Source: AC-32 sp963716865
GTDB taxonomy: Bacteria; Actinomycetota; Thermoleophilia; Gaiellales; Gaiellaceae
Reading direction: 5' to 3'
DNA length: 64,000 bases
Assembly: GCA_963716865.1 (NCBI GenBank)
Contig: CAVQUF010000002.1
Span: forward strand, 62,001-126,000
Under the pieces are notes generated by a model. It had not been told where the DNA came from. It did not search any database and worked only from the letters and a program-made list of their open reading frames with translations. Positions within the stretch are counted from its first letter, which is position 1; every line of letters begins with the position of its first letter. Both the position numbers and the translations under genes were made by a program. Of the stretch, positions 41,219 to 48,679 are shown piece after piece.

Positions 41219-41803
41219 ATGGCTAGGCACGAAGTGACCTTCCCGGTTACCGACGAGGCCGAGATCCTCAAGCTGCGCGCCGGCGACGAGGTCGTCGTCC
41301 AGGGTCACATCATCGGGATCCGCGACCGCACGCAGATCCGGATCTTCGACGAGGGCGTCGAGCCGCCGATGGACCTCCGCGGCGCGTTCCTGCTCCATAC
41401 CGCTCCGGGCGTGCGCAAGGTCGGCGACAAGTACGAGCCTGTCTGCATCGGCACGACCACGAGCGCGCGGATGGTGCGCTTCACCGAGCCGCTCGGTGCG
41501 CAGTACGGCGTGCGCGCGATCTGCGGCAAGGGCGGTTTCCCCGACGAGGCGATCGAGCCCATGCAACGGCACGGGATGGTCTACTTCGCGATCGTCGGCG
41601 GGGCCGCGGCACTCGAGACGACGCAGATCGAGGAGATCGAGGAGGTCGCCTGGGAGGAGCTCATGCCCGAGTGCCTCTGGAAGTTCCGCGTGAAGGACTT
41701 CGGTCCGCTCACGGTCGGCATCGACGCGCACGGCAACTCGCTCTACCACGACGTGCAGGAGGCCGCACACAAGAAGCTGGAGGAGCTCTATGCCAAGCTT
41801 TGA
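41219..41803 (+). CDS. Class I fumarate hydratase, beta subunit
   Basis: 194 residues with FPVTDEAEILKLRAGDEVVV, the catalytic-domain HTAPGVRK, CIGTTTSARMVRF and the iron-sulfur-fumarase beta core AICGKGGFPDEAIEPMQRHG. It completes the two-part class I fumarase with the gene at 40203. A Shine-Dalgarno-like GGAGGGGGAG precedes ATG 41219. The stop overlaps the ATG of comA by 14 bases, so fumarase and the sulfur genes are one translated chain. Confidence 0.88.
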   Translation: MARHEVTFPVTDEAEILKLRAGDEVVVQGHIIGIRDRTQIRIFDEGVEPPMDLRGAFLLHTAPGVRKVGDKYEPVCIGTTTSARMVRFTEPLGAQYGVRAICGKGGFPDEAIEPMQRHGMVYFAIVGGAAALETTQIEEIEEVAWEELMPECLWKFRVKDFGPLTVGIDAHGNSLYHDVQEAAHKKLEELYAKL

Positions 41804-42578
41804 CGGATTCCTCGACCTGCCCCCTCGCCCCGGGAAGCCGCGCACCGAGGGCCTGACCCACGTCATCGACAAGGGCCTCAACCTGCGCGAGATCGAGGGT
41901 CTCTTCGACACCGCCGGCCAGTACGTGGACATCGTCAAGCTCGGCTGGGGCACCTCGTACGTCACCAACAACCTCGAGAAGAAGATCGCGCTCTACCGGT
42001 CGTTCGAGACGCCCGTCGTCTGCGGCGGCACGCTCTTCGAGGTCGTCTACGCGCGCGGCAAGCTCGACGAGTTCCGGCGCTGGTTGGTCGACCAGCGCTT
42101 CTCGCACGTCGAGATCTCGGACGGCACGCTCGAGATCCCGCGCGAGCGCAAGCTCGAGCTGATCGCCGACTTCGCGAGCGACTTCACCGTCCTCTCGGAG
42201 GTCGGCTCGAAGGACGAGGAGATCGTGTTTGCCCCGTACCAGTGGGTCGAGTGGATCAAGGAGGAGCTCGAGGCGGGTGCCTGGAAGGTGATCACGGAGG
42301 GGCGCGAGGGCGGCACCGCGGGTATCTACCGGCCGACCGGAGAGATGCGCACGGGGCTCGTGGACGAGATCGTCCACGAGGTCGAGCTCGGGGACCTGAT
42401 CTTCGAGGCGCCGACGAAATCGAGCCAGGCCTGGTTCGTCAAGCAGTTCGGTCCCAACGTGAACCTCGGGAACATCCCGCCCGAGGAGGTCATCCCGCTC
42501 GAGACGCTGCGCCTCGGCCTGCGCGGCGACACGCTGAAGGAGGTCTTGCTCGATGGCGAGCGCGCCCCCTCTGCCTGA
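41790..42578 (+). CDS. comA: Phosphosulfolactate synthase (ComA family)
   Basis: 262 residues of the ComA family, which add sulfite to phosphoenolpyruvate to give (2R)-phospho-3-sulfolactate, first step to sulfolactate and, in methanogens, coenzyme M. Recognised by PRTEGLTHVIDKGLNLREIE, the IVKLGWGTSYV strand, TPVVCGGTLFEVVYARGK and VITEGREGGTAGIYRPTGEM. It overlaps the fumarase beta and cysH genes on either side, within a sulfate-activation operon that produces sulfite. Bacterial relatives (for example YitD in Bacillus) make sulfolactate. No comB/comC seen here. Confidence 0.85.
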   Translation: MPSFDGFLDLPPRPGKPRTEGLTHVIDKGLNLREIEGLFDTAGQYVDIVKLGWGTSYVTNNLEKKIALYRSFETPVVCGGTLFEVVYARGKLDEFRRWLVDQRFSHVEISDGTLEIPRERKLELIADFASDFTVLSEVGSKDEEIVFAPYQWVEWIKEELEAGAWKVITEGREGGTAGIYRPTGEMRTGLVDEIVHEVELGDLIFEAPTKSSQAWFVKQFGPNVNLGNIPPEEVIPLETLRLGLRGDTLKEVLLDGERAPSA

Positions 42579-43254
42579 GCTCGACTTCGAGTCGATGAGC
42601 GCGGAGGAGGTCCTCCGCTGGGGGCACGCCGAGTTCGGCGACCGCCTCTGCCTGACGTGCTCCTGGCAGAAGCAGTCGTCGGTGCTCGTGCACATGGTGG
42701 CCGAGCTCGGCCTCGACCTTCCGGTGATCGAGCTCGACACGCACCTGTTCTTCCGCGAGAGCTACGAGACGCGCGACCGGCTCGTCGAGCGCTACGGCAT
42801 CCGCCTGCTTCCGCCGCCCGAGCTGATCACCGTCGCCGAGCAGCACCGGCAGGAGGGCCCGAACCTCTGGGAGACCGACCCCGACCGCTGCTGCCACATC
42901 CGCAAGGTCGAGCCGCTCCTGAAGGCGCTCCAGCCCTACGACGCCTGGATCTCCGGGATCCGGCGCGACCAGGCGCCGAGCCGGTCTGCGACGCCGAAGG
43001 TGCAGTGGTCGGAGCGCTACGACGTCTGGAAGGTCCACCCGCTGGCCGACTGGGACGAGAAGCGCGTCTGGGCCTACATCACCGTGAACGAGATTCCGTA
43101 CAACCCGCTCCACGACGTCGGCTTCCGCTCGATCGGGTGCATTCCGTGCACGCGTCCGACGAGTCCTGAGGAAGAGGAGCGCGCAGGCCGCTGGGCCGGC
43201 TCCGACAAGCTCGAATGTGGCATCCACCTCGACACTCCCGTAGGAGGGACATGA
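42553..43254 (+). CDS. cysH: Assimilatory adenylyl-sulfate (APS) reductase
   Basis: 233 residues. The P-loop-like N-terminus LCLTCSWQKQSSVLVHMVAE is family-typical. The [4Fe-4S] motif CC...CxxC is present as DRCCHIRKVEPL and SIGCIPCTRP, which marks an APS rather than a PAPS reductase. The catalytic Cys lies in KLECGIHLD near the C-terminus. It reduces APS to sulfite. The start lies inside comA (26-base overlap) and the stop overlaps cysC. Confidence 0.92.
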   Translation: MASAPPLPELDFESMSAEEVLRWGHAEFGDRLCLTCSWQKQSSVLVHMVAELGLDLPVIELDTHLFFRESYETRDRLVERYGIRLLPPPELITVAEQHRQEGPNLWETDPDRCCHIRKVEPLLKALQPYDAWISGIRRDQAPSRSATPKVQWSERYDVWKVHPLADWDEKRVWAYITVNEIPYNPLHDVGFRSIGCIPCTRPTSPEEEERAGRWAGSDKLECGIHLDTPVGGT

Positions 43255-43850
43255 CCGATCACATCCACGCCGCCGAGCACCCCGAGTCCGATCGGACTCG
43301 GTCCGGCGGCTTCACGCTCTGGTTCACCGGGCTCTCCGGTGCCGGCAAGACCACGATCGCGCACATCGTCGGGCCCGAGCTCGACCGGCGCGGCCTCGTC
43401 GTCGAGTACCTCGACGGCGACACGGTGCGGACGCACCTCTCGAAGGGGCTCGGCTTCTCGAAGGAGGACCGCGACACGCACATCGAGCGCGTCGGCTGGG
43501 TCGCGTCGCGCCTGACCCGCCAGGGCGGCGCCGTCATCACCGCGGCGATCTCGCCGTACGAGGAGACTCGAAGCAAGGCCAGGGCGATGATCGAGGACGT
43601 CGGCACCTTCGTCGAGGTCTACGTGAAGGCGTCGGTCGAGGAGTGCGCGACGCGCGACGTCAAGGGCCTGTACGAGAAGGCCTTCCGGGGCGAGATCAAG
43701 GAGTTCACCGGCGTGAGCGACCCCTACGAGGAGCCGTCGAGCCCGGAGCTGGTGGTCGACACGGAGCTGCTCAGCGCGGAGGAGAGCGCCGCGCTCGTCG
43801 TGGCGAGGCTCGAGGAGCTCGGACTCATTCGGGCCGAGGTGCCGGCGTGA
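43251..43850 (+). CDS. cysC: Adenylyl-sulfate kinase
   Basis: 199 residues. P-loop LWFTGLSGAGKTTIAHIVG (about 24-42), then YLDGDTVRTHLSKGLGFSKE and RDTHIERVGWVASRLTRQGG, the APS-kinase core. It phosphorylates APS to PAPS. A kinase beside an APS-type CysH means PAPS may be made for sulfotransferases rather than for reduction. ATG 43251 overlaps the cysH stop and follows GGAGGGAC. Confidence 0.92.
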   Translation: MTDHIHAAEHPESDRTRSGGFTLWFTGLSGAGKTTIAHIVGPELDRRGLVVEYLDGDTVRTHLSKGLGFSKEDRDTHIERVGWVASRLTRQGGAVITAAISPYEETRSKARAMIEDVGTFVEVYVKASVEECATRDVKGLYEKAFRGEIKEFTGVSDPYEEPSSPELVVDTELLSAEESAALVVARLEELGLIRAEVPA

Positions 43851-44992
43851 CGCTGCTCGACGCACAGCCTCTGATCGCGCCGCACGGCGGGAGGCTCGTC
43901 GACCGGACCGGGCCGCGCCCGGACGCGGTCAAGCGGCTCGAGCAGATCCCGCTCACCTCGCGCGAGCTCTCCGACCTGGACATGCTCGCGAGCGGCGCGC
44001 TCTCGCCGCTGGAGGGCTTCATGGGCCGCCACGACTACGAGCGCGTGGTCGAGGAGATGCGGCTCGAGCGCGGGCTGCCGTGGGCGCTGCCGGTCTGCCT
44101 CGCGGTCGACCTGCCGCCGCAGGGTGACGAGGTCGCGCTGACGGACCAGAGCGGCCGCGCTCTCGCCGTGCTCGAGGTGGACGAGGTCTACGAGTACGAC
44201 CGGGAACGCGAGGCGGAGCGCTGCTTCCGCACGACCGACGAGGCGCATCCGGGGGTTGCGCGCCTCTACGCGCAGAAGCCGTTCTACCTCGGAGGGCGCG
44301 TGACGGTCTTCGAGCGGCTCGAGGCTCCGTTCCCGGAGCTGGCGCTCGACCCGATCGAGACCCGGCGCGTGTTCGCCGAGCGGAGCTGGCGCCGCGTGGT
44401 CGGGTTCCAGACCCGCAACCCGATCCACCGCGCGCACGAGTACCTGACGAAGGGCGCGCTCGAGACCGTGGACGGGCTCCTGATCCACCCGCTCGTCGGC
44501 GAGACGAAGTCGGACGACGTGCCGGTTGCGACGCGTGTCGAGTGCTACCGCGTCCTGGTGGACAACTACTACCCCGCCGACCGCGTGGTCGTCTCCGCGT
44601 TCCCCGCGGCGATGCGCTACGCAGGCCCGCGCGAGGCGATCTGGCACGCGATCTGCCGCAAGAACTACGGCTGCTCGCACTTCATCGTCGGCCGCGACCA
44701 CGCGGGCGTGGGCGACTACTACGGGACCTACGACGCGCAGGAGATCTTCGACGAGTTCGAGCCGCACGAGCTCGACATCGAGCCGATGTTCTTCGAGCAC
44801 GCGTTCTACTGCCGCGTCTGCGGGCAGATGGCGACGCCGAAGACCTGCCCGCACGGCGGCGACGACCACGTCTTCCTCTCGGGCACGAAGGTGCGTGAGC
44901 TGCTCGCGGCCGGCGAGCTGCCGCCCGAGGAGTTCTCACGGCCCGAGGTGGCGGAGGTGCTGATCGAGAGCTACCGCGGCGTGCGCTCCTAG
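43847..44992 (+). CDS. sat: Sulfate adenylyltransferase (ATP sulfurylase)
   Basis: 381 residues of the Sat family. Catalytic QTRNPIHRAHEYL (near 190), GRDHAGVGDYYGTYDAQEIF and the Cys-rich FYCRVCGQMATPKTCPHGGDDH zinc-like region are present. It makes APS from sulfate and ATP, feeding both cysC and cysH. Start GTG overlaps cysC. Last gene of the overlapping chain from fumarase beta. Confidence 0.92.
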   Translation: MTLLDAQPLIAPHGGRLVDRTGPRPDAVKRLEQIPLTSRELSDLDMLASGALSPLEGFMGRHDYERVVEEMRLERGLPWALPVCLAVDLPPQGDEVALTDQSGRALAVLEVDEVYEYDREREAERCFRTTDEAHPGVARLYAQKPFYLGGRVTVFERLEAPFPELALDPIETRRVFAERSWRRVVGFQTRNPIHRAHEYLTKGALETVDGLLIHPLVGETKSDDVPVATRVECYRVLVDNYYPADRVVVSAFPAAMRYAGPREAIWHAICRKNYGCSHFIVGRDHAGVGDYYGTYDAQEIFDEFEPHELDIEPMFFEHAFYCRVCGQMATPKTCPHGGDDHVFLSGTKVRELLAAGELPPEEFSRPEVAEVLIESYRGVRS

Positions 44993-44998
44993 CCTCAT

Positions 44999-45161
44999 GG
45001 AGGGCTTGACGAAACATCGGCTGAGCCGCCGGGCCGCGCTGCTCGCCCCGATGCTGCGTCCTCAGTCGCGCACGTACCTTCCCGGTACGCACGCTCCCTG
45101 CGTCCTTGCGTCGGAACGAGCATCGCACCCCGGCGACGAGCGACGTTCCGCCAAGCCCTCC
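44999..45161. mobile_element. MITE-like imperfect palindrome
   Basis: 163 bp bounded by GGAGGGCTTGACGAAAC and GTTCCGCCAAGCCCTCC (15 of 17 paired), with central hairpin GCGCACGTACC TTCCC GGTACGCACGC (45067-45093). No coding capacity. Lies between sat and the TauE gene, ending two bases before its GTG. Confidence 0.55.
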
Positions 45162-45163
45162 CG

Positions 45164-46063
45164 GTGACCTGGCAGTTCACCCTCAGCGGCTTCCTGATCG
45201 GCGCCCTCGTCGGGATGACCGGGATGGGCGGGGGCTCGCTACTGACGCCGATCCTGGTCATCTTCTTCGGCTTCAAGCCGACGCTCGCGGTCGGCACGGA
45301 CATCCTCCACGGCGCGATCTTCAAGAGCTTCGGCGCGGTCCGGCACCGGCGTCTGGGCACGGTCCACGCGCGCCTGACCTTCTGGATGTTCCTGGGCTCG
45401 GGGCCTATGTCGCTGCTGGGCGTCGCCGTGGCGACCTGGCTCTCGCACCACTCGGGGAGCGCCGAGTCGATCGAGGCCTACGCCGTCGGCGTGGCTCTCG
45501 TGATCGGCGGGGCCGGTCTCGTGGCGAAGACGTTCGTCAAGGTCGGCGTCCAGCCCGACGATGCGCCGTTCCTGCTCGAGCGGCGTGACCGTCTGATCGC
45601 GTTCACGCTCGGGGCGGTCTGCGGCTTCGTCGTCGGCCTGACCTCGGTCGGCAGCGGCACGTTCTTCGGGCTCGTGATGGTGATGGTCTTCCCGCTCACG
45701 CTGCCGAAGATCGTCGGCACAGACATCTTCCACGCCGCCGCGCTGTTGTGGGTGGCCGGGTTCGGGCACCTCGTCGCGGGGAATGTCGACCTGCGGACGA
45801 TGGCCTGGCTCCTGACCGGATCGATCCCGGGCGTGCTGCTCACGAGCCACTTCACGCTGAAGCTTCCCGACCGGGCCCTGCGCCTCGGCCTCGCCTGCGT
45901 CCTGATGCTGAGCGGGATCAAGCTGATCGACTTCGAGGGCGCGACCTACGTGATCGCCTTCGGCGCGGCCGTCGCGTTCCTCGGTTTCGCGTTCTGGGCC
46001 CTCGTCGCCTGGATCGGCCGCAGGTCTCATCCTGAGATCGCGTCTAGAACGGGAAGCGGATAG
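45164..46063 (+). CDS. Sulfite exporter TauE/SafE family permease
   Basis: 299 residues with about eight membrane helices. GMTGMGGGSLLTPILVIFFG and the repeat-like GLTSVGSGTFFGLVMVMVFP are the two inverted-repeat signatures of TauE/SafE (DUF81). Members move sulfite, sulfonates or other organosulfur anions; after a sulfate-activation/comA operon, sulfite or sulfolactate export is attractive but not shown. Start GTG 45164 immediately follows the palindromic element. Confidence 0.85.
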   Translation: MTWQFTLSGFLIGALVGMTGMGGGSLLTPILVIFFGFKPTLAVGTDILHGAIFKSFGAVRHRRLGTVHARLTFWMFLGSGPMSLLGVAVATWLSHHSGSAESIEAYAVGVALVIGGAGLVAKTFVKVGVQPDDAPFLLERRDRLIAFTLGAVCGFVVGLTSVGSGTFFGLVMVMVFPLTLPKIVGTDIFHAAALLWVAGFGHLVAGNVDLRTMAWLLTGSIPGVLLTSHFTLKLPDRALRLGLACVLMLSGIKLIDFEGATYVIAFGAAVAFLGFAFWALVAWIGRRSHPEIASRTGSG

Positions 46064-46075
46064 CCAAACGAGACT

Positions 46076-46147
46076 GAGGCGCCGCTTGCGGCGCCGTCCT
46101 CAGGACGCGCGGGCTTACCCGCGCGTCCGTCTGAAATGACCGGTCGA
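46076..46147 (+). repeat. Dispersed hairpin repeat
   Basis: GAGGCGCCGCTTGCGGCGCC, hairpin GGACGCGCGGG / CCGCGCGTCC (46103-46128), tail GTCTGAAATGACCGGTCGA. Between the TauE stop and the formyltransferase. Confidence 0.88.
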
Positions 46148-46189
46148 ACCGGTGGACGTCTGGGAAACCGGACTAGGATCCAGCGGGCG

Positions 46190-47083
46190 ATGCGGCTTGT
46201 CTGGGTCAGCTTCGACGTGATGGGCCGCGACTGCCTGGCAGCCGCCGCCGACGCGGGTGCGGAGGTTGCCGCGGTCGTGACCCTGCCCGGACCGATCGAT
46301 CGGGACCGTTCCGGCCAGTGCTCGTTCGACGAGATCGCCGAACGGCTCGGCGCGCGCCTGATCGAGACGGCCGACATCAACTCGCCGCAGACGGTCGGCG
46401 CGGTGCGCGAGACCGACCCGGACATGATCTTCGTCGTCGGCTGGTCGCAGCTCGTGCTGGACGAGTTCATTGGCATCCCGCGGCACGGCGTCTTCGGGAT
46501 GCACCCGACGCTGCTCCCGAGGCACCGCGGCCGCGCCGCGATCCCGTGGGCGATCCTGAGCGGGCTCGCGACGACCGGCGTGACGTTGTTCGAGATCGCC
46601 GACGGCACGGCCGACTCCGGGCCGATCGTCGGCCAGGTCGAGGTCCCGCTCGCCCACGACGAGACCGCGGCGACGCTCTACGAGAAGGTCACGGAGGCGC
46701 ATGTCGAGCTGGTGCGCCGGTTCGTGCCGCAGCTCCTGGACGGGACCGCGCCGCGGGTCCCTCAGGACACACGCCGCGCGAGTGCGTGGCCGAAGCGGAC
46801 CCCGTCGGACGGGATCATCGACTGGGAGACGCGCGCCTCGTACCTCCACGACTGGGTGCGCGCCCAGACGAGGCCGTATCCGGGCGCGTTCACGTTTCTC
46901 GACGACGCGAAGGTGGTCGTCTGGCGGGCGCGGCCGGTCGAGCTCGAAAAGGAAGCGCCGGCGGGGACGGTCGTCGGCCGGGACGGGGAGGACGCGATCG
47001 TGGCCTGCGGTGACGGCGGGCTCGTGCTGGAGGAGGTGGAGGGCGTGGCCGAGCCGCTGCCCGTCGGCGCCCGGCTCGGATGA
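46190..47083 (+). CDS. Formyltransferase (methionyl-tRNA/sugar N-formyltransferase family)
   Basis: 297 residues. The formyl-transferase core reads HGVFGMHPTLLPRHRGRAAIPWAI, with the catalytic region ADSGPIVGQVEVPL and C-terminal DGIIDWETRASYLHDWVRAQTRPYPGAF. Shorter than Fmt and lacking its usual translation neighbours, it more likely N-formylates an amino sugar, as in ArnA or Fmt-like glycan enzymes. The next gene overlaps it (PIG-L deacetylase). Start ATG 46190 after the repeat; TAGGAT lies upstream. Confidence 0.8.
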   Translation: MRLVWVSFDVMGRDCLAAAADAGAEVAAVVTLPGPIDRDRSGQCSFDEIAERLGARLIETADINSPQTVGAVRETDPDMIFVVGWSQLVLDEFIGIPRHGVFGMHPTLLPRHRGRAAIPWAILSGLATTGVTLFEIADGTADSGPIVGQVEVPLAHDETAATLYEKVTEAHVELVRRFVPQLLDGTAPRVPQDTRRASAWPKRTPSDGIIDWETRASYLHDWVRAQTRPYPGAFTFLDDAKVVVWRARPVELEKEAPAGTVVGRDGEDAIVACGDGGLVLEEVEGVAEPLPVGARLG

Positions 47084-47751
47084 ACGTCCTCGTCTTCGCG
47101 GCGCACCCGGACGACGAGGTGCTCGGGATGGGCGGCACGCTCTGCCTACACGCGGCCGAGCGGGGAGACGACGTGCGGGTCGTCTGCGTGACCGACGGCA
47201 GCTCGACGCAGTACCCGGGCGACCCGAAGGCGCGCGAGCAGAAGAACGACGAGGCGAAGCGGGCCGCGGCCGTGCTCGGCGTGACCGACTACGTCCACCT
47301 CGACCTGCCGGACATGCGGCTCGACACGCTGCCGCACGTCGAGATCAACCGCGTGGTCGAGGAGCACGTCGGCGAGGTCGGGCCGGCGGTCGTCTACACC
47401 GCCCACCCCGACGTGAACCACGATCACCGCGCGCTGTTCGACTCGGTGGCCGTCGCCACGCGGCCGACGCCGGGGCAGCCGGTTCGGCGAGTGCTCACCT
47501 ACGCGCCGACCTCGAGCACCGAGTGGACTCCCGCTGCGACGAACTGGTTCGTCCCGAACTGGTTCGTGGACGTGACGGCGACGCTCGAGCGCAAGCTCGA
47601 GGCCTTCGCCTGCTTCGAGACCGAGCGGCGCGACTACCCCCATCCCCGCAGCGACCGCGCGCTCCGGGCGCATGCCGAGTTCTACGGCGCGAGCGTCGGC
47701 TGCGAGTACGCCGAGCCCTTCGTCCTCGTCCGGAATGTCGAGCCGTCCTGA
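47080..47751 (+). CDS. PIG-L family deacetylase (LmbE-like)
   Basis: 223 residues. Zinc-binding AAHPDDEVLGMGGT (near residues 6-19) and YTAHPDVNHDHRA are the PIG-L/LmbE signatures. These zinc enzymes remove N-acetyl groups from GlcNAc-type substrates. Overlapping a formyltransferase gene, it could create the free amine that is formylated; this is inference. ATG 47080 overlaps the previous stop. Confidence 0.88.
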   Translation: MNVLVFAAHPDDEVLGMGGTLCLHAAERGDDVRVVCVTDGSSTQYPGDPKAREQKNDEAKRAAAVLGVTDYVHLDLPDMRLDTLPHVEINRVVEEHVGEVGPAVVYTAHPDVNHDHRALFDSVAVATRPTPGQPVRRVLTYAPTSSTEWTPAATNWFVPNWFVDVTATLERKLEAFACFETERRDYPHPRSDRALRAHAEFYGASVGCEYAEPFVLVRNVEPS

Positions 47752-48679
47752 CCGCCTGCGCGCCGCGCGCGTGCTGGTGGCCGTCGTCCTGACCGGGCTG
47801 CTCGGCGGAACCGCCGCCGCGTTCGCGCTCACGGAGCAGCTGAAGCTCGAGCGCAGCCCCGTCTTCCGCACGCACGTCGGGAAGCTGCTCGGGCCGAACT
47901 GCCGCTGCCGGCTCCGGCAGATCCCGATCGACTTCGTGCTGCGCAAGCCGGACCGCCTGACCGTCGTGATCGTCGACTCGGGCGATCACGAGGTTCGGAC
48001 GCTCCTCCGCTCGATCCGACGGCCCAAGGGCCTCCAGCAGCTCACGTGGAACGGGCGCGACAACGCCGGGCAGGTCGTGCCTGCGGGCACGTACAAGCCG
48101 CGGATCCACCTGGCACGGGAGCACCGGACGATCCTGATGCCGAACCCGATCACGGTCGATCCGACGGCGCCGCGGATCACGAGCGCGTTCCTGACGCCGG
48201 ACGTCTTCTCGCCGGACGGGGACGGCAGGCGCGACATCGTCTACGTCCACTACCGGGCGACCGAGCCGGTCCGGGCGATCCTGTACGCGAATGGCCGGCA
48301 GCGGGTCATGCTCCGACGCTACGCGGACAGCGGGGTCGCACGCTGGCGCGGGACGGGCCTTCCGGCCGGGCGGTACCGGCTGACCCTGCGCACCGTGGAC
48401 ATCGCCGGCAACCTCTCGGCTCCGGTCTCGCTGGGAACGGTCCGGATCCGGTTCATCTCGGTGCGCCCGCACGTCCTGCACGCCCTTCCTCGCGCGCGCA
48501 TCGGCTTCAAGGTCGTGACCGACGCGAGGGAATTCAGGTGGCGCCTGGGGCACAGCGGCGGCCGGTCGCGCCCCGGGCTGCTGGTGCTGTCTGCCCCCGT
48601 GCCCGGCCGCTACCGGCTGGTCGTGACCGCGAACGGCCACTCGGCGCAGGCGATCCTGTTCGTGGCGGCGGCCGGATGA
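47735..48679 (+). CDS. Secreted or anchored protein with FlgD-like Ig domain
   Basis: 314 residues with one N-terminal membrane segment (RVLVAVVLTGLLGGTAAAFA). QLTWNGRDNAGQVVPAGTYKPRIHL is a FlgD_ig-like motif, and VFSPDGDGRRDIVYVHYRAT carries the SP-N/D-GDG motif seen in the glycosidase at 23597 and the protein at 52584. Repeated beta-sandwich modules likely decorate or process surface polysaccharide. ATG 47735 overlaps the deacetylase by 17 bases. No catalytic motif seen. Confidence 0.65.
   Translation: MSSRPDRLRAARVLVAVVLTGLLGGTAAAFALTEQLKLERSPVFRTHVGKLLGPNCRCRLRQIPIDFVLRKPDRLTVVIVDSGDHEVRTLLRSIRRPKGLQQLTWNGRDNAGQVVPAGTYKPRIHLAREHRTILMPNPITVDPTAPRITSAFLTPDVFSPDGDGRRDIVYVHYRATEPVRAILYANGRQRVMLRRYADSGVARWRGTGLPAGRYRLTLRTVDIAGNLSAPVSLGTVRIRFISVRPHVLHALPRARIGFKVVTDAREFRWRLGHSGGRSRPGLLVLSAPVPGRYRLVVTANGHSAQAILFVAAAG

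Noticed and set aside
46190..47083. Methionyl-tRNA formyltransferase (fmt) proper
   Set aside because: No def, priA or other translation genes nearby; context is glycan modification.
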